A stretch of 64,000 nucleotides of DNA, taken from the NCBI RefSeq assembly GCF_003576645.1, contig NC_044919.1:18314083-18378082 (forward strand). Direction: 5' to 3'. This document shows, piece by piece, positions 58,501-64,000 of the stretch. Each line of letters opens with the position of its first letter. The stretch's first letter is position 1. The DNA is from Ipomoea triloba. Taxonomy: Eukaryota; Streptophyta; Magnoliopsida; Solanales; Convolvulaceae. A program made the position numbers and the translations under genes. The notes under the pieces were generated by a model that was not told the origin of the DNA, did not search any database, and was given only the letters and a program-made list of their open reading frames with translations.

Positions 58501-59017
58501 GAAAAAGAAGGGGGATACAACGGGCAAGAAAAGGGCAGCAAGTGAACCAGCTGGACCACCTCCAAAAATACCAAGAATCATGAGCAAAGCAGTGGAGGAT
58601 GCTAAACAGGCAGAAAACCTAAGGGTCCAGCGTACACTGGAAATGGAGAAAAGGAGAGAAGAGGACAGAGAAAGAAGAAGAAAAAGACAAGAACGACAGT
58701 CAGAAGAAGAAAGGAAGATAGATCTTCTCATGACAAACTTTAAGTTTGGGAACAGAGAAGACACTGAACAAATTCTGACTCTGGAGATATTCAAGCTTCT
58801 GAAAATCACTGGGATATCTACACACAGCAATATGTCTCCAGAAGAATGCATTGCCTGGTGGAAAGATGGAGTAATTGATGGTGAGTTCGTGGGGGAAGCC
58901 TACAGGAACTACAGGCATCTAGACGTCACAGAAGAATACTTAAGCCTGGTAAATCCGAAAGACCCCATCAAGACACGAGAAGCCATTAACAAGAAAAGGA
59001 AAGCCAACAAGAAGTAA
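55538..59017 (+). CDS. ORF3 of element D: 1159-residue extra protein, intact
   Basis: The start MASESSTSTSSSDAYQ at 55538 is conserved in element A. Residues about 1-270 form a conserved, probably globular domain (AEKVLKKFEKAGL, HDYRTIHPLDFTEWFANAKV, WNNNKLDWAHIIFNFL). Then comes a basic KGRGKRKAQ stretch that could be a nuclear signal, about 550 residues of acidic Glu/Ser/Pro-rich low-complexity sequence with repeated GNREAP/GNLEAP words, a coiled coil at about 845-985 (heptads, Ala/Glu-rich), a highly basic helix (EKRREEDRERRRKRQERQ), a compact tail with CIAWWKDGVIDGEF and a basic KKRKANKK end. It sits where Sireviruses carry their envelope-like ORF, but no signal peptide, transmembrane helix or cleavage site is visible. 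The layout fits an intracellular or nuclear adaptor. The function is unknown. Confidence 0.85.
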   Translation: MASESSTSTSSSDAYQRELLHIRSQIKQVKAGSILDRNGFITNSPNPKMAEKVLKKFEKAGLMKYMTHDYRTIHPLDFTEWFANAKVTKGKIESRFNDFPITTSVGDLRAAFDFASSEEAVKHLSDYDLDKQAFWEKIRLATAPPRASSALRKYHLKERFALAADLIMKFVLGKVSGTDEVSLDLLKILHAIWNNNKLDWAHIIFNFLQQQVMRSVSNANLSISKKVGFGFVVQFLLSLKGFELREGKEIHRNTYMGRTKSLVPKTKGVKAAPSPSQPKGRGKRKAQTEEKNSDDEPLDVLIQRVHLPKRARKAKTVAVTRVQEVEPSVIQVPFEDRAQAQGEPQATLATEVERVPPTRSLSRDLCVNDDITAEGTGDSVGLSREMAREVEGTGISDPVQGDAEEPCEMVRETDYTVRVGDDLLEHSREITAQIDEAISATEIISDGRDDLYEEVSTQLAVEAPTLDDFSRVIRWINWRTSSFTQLMSQAAEMEAEEQFALQWLGISEIPAQQLMDLAHETRVMKLNSERTDKGKSIAVEAPEVEAEPEEDPETEARFREDIRLATAISLGQNVEFTRGPGETSGVAHDDIATAAIPLSQVSNSALDEQVEASRGESETSEALQVAPNTVLLLPPPESTPSTTTDEAQTIREGEVPLLTLPGFPTAPEIIIIPDSSEQTEMQSNEQHEQNAPSPAGSRSTDDTIEGGNPEAPVDTTSPTSPADDKVPSTGSRSDAEGEPLLDGNREASNTEEPSLADPISTVAEAEAPGSRGEEQEVIHPSGGNREAPDMELPSSSEPCVPVDPQTLNREVDSQLQVMGGNLEAPKSPPTKGTSRSSSPTSDYDQQAEEVFIGEVRQFMADQSQKMAQLERILAVVRNAAMPADGTSESQGRHAELLEQAIWAEDAARKATDEAAVARAEAASARAELAEMRAELRAFQYSSELRQDVMKAILDDLSNQVPAQLQAIFEGMSTLLSRADDANKGENKEKKKGDTTGKKRAASEPAGPPPKIPRIMSKAVEDAKQAENLRVQRTLEMEKRREEDRERRRKRQERQSEEERKIDLLMTNFKFGNREDTEQILTLEIFKLLKITGISTHSNMSPEECIAWWKDGVIDGEFVGEAYRNYRHLDVTEEYLSLVNPKDPIKTREAINKKRKANKK

Positions 59018-59304
59018 GCTCTCGTGGTCCAAACTCCATCTCATTTCAATGTATTGATATCTATGTTGTTCTTGGTCTTATTTCCTTCAATCTTGTCTAC
59101 TAAACTCTACTTTGTAAACATTCCCTTTTATAATCGTATATATCTTTTGCTGGGGGTGTTGCATGAGCTCTATTATTCATGTTTTAGTAGAGTATTTGTC
59201 AAACTTACCATATGTGCTGAAAAATAAAATCCTTGTTAATTCTTTCTATCAAATCAGCCATATAGAGTAAGTATAAGTGTTGGCATCATCAAAAAGGGGG
59301 AAAT
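59018..59304 (+). other. 3' untranslated region and polypurine tract of element D
   Basis: Polypurine tract AAAAAGGGGGAAAT at 59291-59304, preceded by GGCATCATC as in A and E. No ORF. Confidence 0.9.
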
Positions 59305-61001
59305 TGTTAGGAACATCATGTAATAGGTTTTGATGATACCAACTGTTAAGTAGAAATCCCCAAGTCTCGATACATAGGCAAAACGCTGTAAGTTCGACAA
59401 GTAAACCAAGAGCGAAAATACAACCGGGTAACTTTGAGCTCAACTCGGAAAATATTTAAGCTTGAGGTAAATTTGTTTGAACATCTTAGAAGTCTCGTGT
59501 GTTGTAATCATATAGACAGATCAGAAGAAAGCATGGGACAACACTGGAGGAATAAGGGTCTGCGAGACATCAACTAAGTCTCGAGACATAAGCAGAGTTC
59601 GAGAGGTAGGACCTCTCGATACAGTTATCCAGTTCGAGACATAAACAGAGTTCGAGAGATAGACCTCTCGATATTTGAGTTCGAGACATCAAGCGATCAA
59701 GATATCAACCTTGGTCTCGATACACTAACAATTCTCCAACAAAGCTGAATGACGGTCAGGAAGCATACTTAAAGTTTGGAAAAGAAGAATATCATGGAGA
59801 TAGAATAATGAAGAGGTGCCGAACGTGAAGATTTCAAAATGGGCGGAAATGGATGACACGTCAGATTTCCACCACAAACGGTCAAAAGGTGCACCAATGC
59901 TGAAGTGGTCTGATTCCCTACAAACAAGGAATAATGGGAATATAAAAAGAGTAACTTTTACCAAAAGACGAAAGTGGAGCATGGACTCAAGAAAGGGAAC
60001 TATGGAATATTCACTACAAGACAAAGAGGTTCAAGTTACAAGATCACCACTCCATGAAATATGCTGAAAATATGCAAGACCCATGATCAGCATGGGAGAC
60101 AAATTTCAAACGGAATAATTTTCCCTCCAACGGAATTATTCCTCTACTCTCATATAAAAAGGACGTGAAGACACAAAGCGATAGGGGTTAAGGAGTTAAA
60201 AAGTTCGGGGTTAACCAGTTCGAAATTCTTAAGAGGTGTCTGACTAAAACGTTCAAGTGCAAGTGCTTAACTTGGAATATCATCCTGATATTCAAAACAG
60301 CGAGAAAACACATCTTAGTGTTTCAGAAGAGTTACAAAGCTTAAACTGTTATACATCCAGAAGGTGACCGAAGCTGCTCTACATCGAAGTTGATTCAACG
60401 ATAGCTTGTGGTCAGATTGGAGTCTGTTACATTCAACTGTGACAACCAAAAACACCTTGCTTTGGATTAAGCAAGAGAGGTGGAGTAACCTGGCAGCTGT
60501 CCGAGTGAAAGAAACCTGAGGCTTGACGCGGGCTTGGTGATCAAAGGTCAAGTGCTCGAGAGGTGGAGTAGCAAGAAGCGGGGAGAAAAACCTGAGGCTT
60601 GAGGCGGGCTTCGTGATCAAAGCTCAAGCGCTCGATATTGTACTAAAAAGGGAAGTTTTTAGTGCAATCCTTCCAGGGAGTTTCTGGAAGAAGAGTGGAC
60701 GTAGGCGGGTTGGCCGAACCACTTAAAAATCTCTCTTGCATTTACTTACTGTTTTTATCTCTCGCTAACCTCTCGATTGCACTGCATATAAACTCACTTC
60801 TCGAACTAACTCAAACTCGTGCTAACTAAAAGGGGATAACATTTCCGCTGCGCATAAAACTTTGTCTTCACCTCGTGAGGTATCGAACCTAAACATCCTA
60901 AGTTCAATACACACGAGAGGTTGAAAAGATTTGCAAAATCTTATACAAGTCTATTCACCCCCCCCCCTCTAGACTTGTACCCCATCCCCTTGGGACCAAC
61001 A
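59305..61001 (+). repeat. 3' LTR of element D
   Basis: 1697 bp, TG...CA, followed by TCTTC. It has fewer 118-bp repeat units than the 5' LTR and none of the 42-bp A-run units. Confidence 0.95.
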
Positions 61002-61232
61002 TCTTCCACTTTTGACCATGCAAAAGGGAAACGGCTTTTGAGGAGCAAAAGCAATGAATTTTAGAGCTTGGGAAAACGTAAAAGGGACTTGAAGAGACAT
61101 TCAATGTCTACTTTTCAACAGTTACAAGTTCCAAGGCTTCTCAACCCATCTATAAGTTGGAACCTCCTCACACATACTCTACCCGTCCAAAGAGTATTTT
61201 GTTCTTTGTCTTGTTTATTTTTGCAGGAAGCC

Positions 61233-61748
61233 ATGAAGCCCAAGAGACAGGCCGATTTATTTTTGCAGGAAGCCATGAAGCCCAAGAGACAGGCCGAGAA
61301 AACCGTGAGGCGCACGTCTAGGAGAATTTCTGAACAAGCACGGATGGTGAGGCGCACGTCTAGGAGAATTTCTGAACAAGCACGGATGGAAAGGCGCACG
61401 TCTAGGAGAATTTCTGAACAAGCACGGATGGAAATGTTGAGAGCAAGAAGGATTGCAAATGGCGGACACGAGATCGGTGACACCTCCACCGACCCGATCG
61501 TCTTAGAAGAAGAGCAGCCCGTGCATGCAGTCGAGCCAGGCGAAGGAGTGCAGAAACCTGGTGATCCAGATAGAGACTACGTTTTGTTTCTCATGAAAGG
61601 CAGTGGACCTTCGGAATCCCCACCTCAAACATCCGGAGCTACTCACTACACAAGCTCGGATTCCGAAGAAACCTCCATTGCTAGTCGTGTTTCTGCCTCT
61701 CGTACCAAGACCGCAGCTAGCCCGGCCACCGTGAAGAAGAAGAAGTAG
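61233..61748 (+). CDS. ORF3a of element E (family II)
   Basis: 171 codons from ATG 61233 (MKPKRQAD...), preceded by TTATTTTTGCAG, an acceptor-like site 6 nt before the ATG. The Arg-rich N-terminus contains in-frame 42-bp duplications: MKPKRQA at 61233 and 61275, and RRTSRRISEQAR three times (units at 61311, 61353, 61395). Without them the protein would be about 129 residues. Then follows an acidic middle (IVLEEEQPVHAVEPGEG), a Ser/Thr-rich part (TSSDSEETS) and a KKKK end. Element C has a 5'-deleted copy with one RRTSRRISEQAR. There is no enzyme motif; the basic N-terminus suggests nucleic-acid or particle binding, which is speculative. Confidence 0.55.
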   Translation: MKPKRQADLFLQEAMKPKRQAEKTVRRTSRRISEQARMVRRTSRRISEQARMERRTSRRISEQARMEMLRARRIANGGHEIGDTSTDPIVLEEEQPVHAVEPGEGVQKPGDPDRDYVLFLMKGSGPSESPPQTSGATHYTSSDSEETSIASRVSASRTKTAASPATVKKKK

Positions 61749-62282
61749 AAAGGATTAGTAAAAATCCTTTTATGTACTAATCTGAATAAGGCCTATGATC
61801 TAAGTTCCAGATTTTCCGTAACCATATGCCTATATTATTTATAAATGGAACAAATATTCGGATGGTTACATTTCTCTGAAAAATATTTTATTTGGCCATG
61901 CAAAAATCAAAAAGCTACGAGAAAAGAAAAGAAATATTCGAAAAATTCATTTATGTAGCTTGGCAAAAGTTAAAATACATAAGATGGCCAAAAGATCTCA
62001 AGAGAAAACAAAAAGAAAAGTCTATCCCTAAATCGTGAGATTCGGGTACAACAGAAAGGTGATGCACACCTTTTCCCAAGAATATTAGATGCTGCCAAAA
62101 CAGGGGGAAGAAAGGTCAATCAATTTGGCCAAGTTGGTTCGAGTTCCACCGCACCTACTAAGGGGGAACGAACACAGGGGGAAGGAGTAAAATCAACTTT
62201 TAAAATTTTTGCTAACCCCGCAGGAAATGTATTTTATACATTTACAGCCCCAAGGCAGGCAAGTCAACCGAATGCACCCGCG
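61749..62282 (+). other. Element E spacer between ORF3a and ORF3b
   Basis: AT-rich, with two polypurine GGGGGAAG words (near 62105 and 62175). It contains a single copy of the 42-bp unit that is fourfold in element C. An in-frame extension upstream of ORF3b is possible from about 62186 (GGAGTAAAATC...), but no upstream Met is clear. Confidence 0.6.
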
Positions 62283-62549
62283 ATGACCAATCAGGAGCGC
62301 GAAGACCGAATGGTGGATTTATTTTCCGATCATTTTGGAGTCACACACGATGCCATCTTAGATCAAGAAGGGAGAAATCCAAGAGAGTGTGCAAGGTGGT
62401 ATTTGCGAAAAGTCTTTCCCGCAAATGATCTACGCGAAGCCGCGGAGTGTTACAAGATTGGTAGAGTATTCCAACAATTCTACCATTTGGAGGACAATGA
62501 TGACTTTGGTAAGCTTAGGAAAAGAATAAATAACATGTTGGGTATTTAA
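62283..62549 (+). CDS. ORF3b of element E (family II)
   Basis: 88 residues, MTNQEREDRMVDLFSDHF to INNMLGI. It is nearly the same as the element C protein at 27668-27934, with only a handful of substitutions. Charged and helical; central NPRECARWYLRKVF. No membrane segment and no family I recognise. It is preserved in both family II copies while neighbouring genes have decayed. Confidence 0.6.
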   Translation: MTNQEREDRMVDLFSDHFGVTHDAILDQEGRNPRECARWYLRKVFPANDLREAAECYKIGRVFQQFYHLEDNDDFGKLRKRINNMLGI

Positions 62550-62937
62550 TTTCATTCCTAGCTTACTTTAAAATCGCAAGTTCATGATGATATTTTGGTA
62601 TGATGGTGATAATTCGAATTGTTATGTAATAGTTCGAATTAATGGGTCTTATGCTAATATATCTAACTTTATTAGTTTTGTGTGTTATGGCTTTAATTTG
62701 ACTTAATATTATGTTGCATGCATGTTGGTACAAAATTAAAATTCCCAAAGATGATTTAACCCAACAATGCATAATCTTTCGTACAAGTCAAAATTAATAA
62801 AGCCGTAGGTCAAAAATTCATGAAAACTCATCGTAATGACTAGTCGCAATAAAATTCAAAAAATAAAATCAGTTGATTTCTAGACTGAGCCAAATATGAT
62901 TGAGTATAGGTTTTGGCATCATCAAAAAGGGGGAAAT
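62550..62937 (+). other. 3' untranslated region and polypurine tract of element E
   Basis: AT-rich, ending with GGCATCATCAAAAAGGGGGAAAT (polypurine tract 62924-62937) before the LTR. Collinear with element C 27280-27667 in reverse. Confidence 0.85.
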
Positions 62938-64000
62938 TGTTAGGAATAAAATTGTAATAGTTTTGATGAGCCAAATTGTAATTTTAGAAATTCCCTATTT
63001 TATTTTTAGAGTGTAGAGTTTGGACCCGAAAGGCAAGTCATGACAATAGTTTGTTTCGAATTATTGTCTTATAGAGTTCAGTTTGCAATGACTCTTTTCG
63101 AATTATTGTCTTATAGAGTTCAGTTTGCAATGACTCTTGTAAGTCATTTGCTTCCACTATATCAGTTTGCAATGACTCTTGTAAGTCATTTGCTTCCACT
63201 ATACACATGAGTGTATATGATCCAATGGACAAGGCTTCCACTATACACATGAGTGTATATGATCCAATGGACAAGGCCAAATTATCTTTGCTAGAAGACT
63301 TGAGTTTGAATCCTATTGAGAACATTTTGAATTTTGAGAGCAAAGAAGGGAGCTAGTAGTATCACGGCTCAAAGTCAATTTTTGGGTCAATGGAGTAACT
63401 CATGGAGCTAGTCAAAGGTCAATGGAGGAAGTTAAGTCAAAACCGAGAAGAACTTCAAGATCCACTATCTCTACACCATACGCTATACAATGCTAAGAAG
63501 AATCAAATATATTTATTTGATAATCATGACTGAATGAGCTAAAACAGAGAAATGGTTAAAGACTTGAGCATATACCTAATGGTCCAGCGTTCGAATCCTA
63601 CTTACTATATTTTAACTTACAAGGATGAAGCTTGGGAGCAAGTCACACGGCCAAATCTTTGGAGCTAGTTTTTGGTCAATGGAGCTAGTTGAGTCAAATG
63701 GAGCAAGTCAAAGTCAAAGTAGAGTAACTTTGCATGGATTACATACGCGTGAACACTACATTATTTCTACACGCGTGGAGGCTATTTTAAAGTACTATGG
63801 AGCAACTAAGAGTGTGACTTACACTTAGTCATTTTTGCATGACTCAAATATTTGGTTCAGTACGCAATAACCTGAACCAGAAGAAATTTGAAGGTGGTGA
63901 TTTTCTGAAGATCATTGTTCATACTCAAGCAAGAACCACCCGGAAAATATTTTGAAAGATCAACTTGCCCAAGATCAAATCAAGAATGCAACAAAGTCAA
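62938..64000 (+). repeat. 3' LTR of element E, cut by the window end
   Basis: It starts TGTTAGGAAT. Relative to the other family II LTRs it has three successive 42-bp tandem duplications: TTCGAATTATTG at 63055/63097, CAGTTTGCAATG at 63121/63163 and TTCCACTATACAC at 63194/63236. An A-box-like segment (near 63534) and the B-box GTTCGAATCC (63589-63598) lie downstream. Confidence 0.93.

Larger units (their letters stand above)
46424..61001 (+). mobile_element. Element D: nearly intact family I Sirevirus-type retrotransposon
   Basis: LTRs are at 46424-48428 and 59305-61001, with the target duplication TCTTC on both sides (46419-46423, 61002-61006). It has a primer site, an intact gag, a pol with a single nonsense change, a small frameshifted spacer ORF, an intact 1159-residue ORF3 and a polypurine tract. 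Length is 14.58 kb. It is inserted in element E. The LTRs differ mainly in tandem-repeat copy number (2005 against 1697 bp), otherwise they look near-identical, pointing to a recent insertion. Confidence 0.97.
44507..64000 (+). mobile_element. Element E: deleted family II retrotransposon, interrupted by element D, running off the window
   Basis: It consists of a truncated 5' LTR (44507-45258) fused directly to the end of RT (45259), RNase H to 46101, a spacer, element D (46424-61001), ORF3a, ORF3b, a polypurine tract (62924-62937) and a 3' LTR from 62938. The internal deletion removed the rest of the LTR, the primer site, gag, protease, integrase and most of RT. Its coding remains are closely similar to element C but less decayed. 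Confidence 0.93.

Noticed and set aside
55538..59017. Envelope (env) gene call for ORF3
   Set aside because: No signal peptide, membrane helix or furin-type site is visible; position alone is not enough.

Overview
The window is nuclear DNA from a flowering plant, probably a eudicot. It is almost entirely transposon-derived and holds no gene I would call a host housekeeping gene. The evidence for a plant is: Sirevirus-type Ty1/copia retrotransposons with LTRs of about 1.7-2.2 kb and an initiator-tRNA-Met-type primer site; a Mutator-like element (MULE) carrying a Ulp1-type protease gene and a FAR1/FRS-type transposase gene; long TA microsatellites; and introns with plant-style GT-AG sites. I cannot name the species. 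Two N gaps (4110-4500, 42056-42184), a single N at 15992 and a set of tandem duplications of exactly 42 bp indicate a draft assembly.

Layout. Positions 1-4581: the end of one MULE-like element, a TA array, and a non-autonomous element (253-4027) with a FAR1/FRS gene remnant and GTGCAC-rich repeats. Positions 4582-42906: a decayed MULE about 11.5 kb long before it was interrupted. Its Ulp1 gene (+, 4940-25173) and FAR1/FRS transposase gene (-, 38224-41843) converge. Both carry several nonsense changes and altered catalytic residues. The Ulp1 gene is interrupted at a 5' splice site by a solo LTR of family II (8079-23009). That LTR is in turn interrupted by a family I retrotransposon (element A, 9481-22162). 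A family II retrotransposon in reverse orientation (element C, 25225-36866) lies between the two MULE genes. Positions 42907-44506: TA arrays, a CGGTT-rich non-autonomous element and a fragment of a different copia gag. Positions 44507-64000: a deleted family II element (E, cut by the window end) carrying a nearly intact family I element (D, 46424-61001).

The nesting order is readable. The MULE is oldest. The family II copies (solo LTR B, C, E) came next. The family I copies (A in B, D in E) came last, each with a clean 5-bp target duplication. In family I each element encodes gag, a pol in another frame, and a long third ORF with a coiled coil, basic tails and no membrane segment, so it is not envelope-like. 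Family II encodes instead two short downstream ORFs.

Main points of interest: (1) in A, D and C, across both families, a GTAAGY/GTGAGC donor directly after the gag zinc knuckle and a pyrimidine-CAG acceptor directly before the protease domain are both in phase 0, so splicing could join gag to pol across the frame change; (2) at least eight loci carry tandem duplications of exactly 42 bp, very probably an assembly signature; (3) element C has a 161-bp flanking duplication and dissimilar LTRs, pointing to exchange between two insertions; (4) family II LTRs contain an A-box/B-box pair resembling an internal Pol III promoter.
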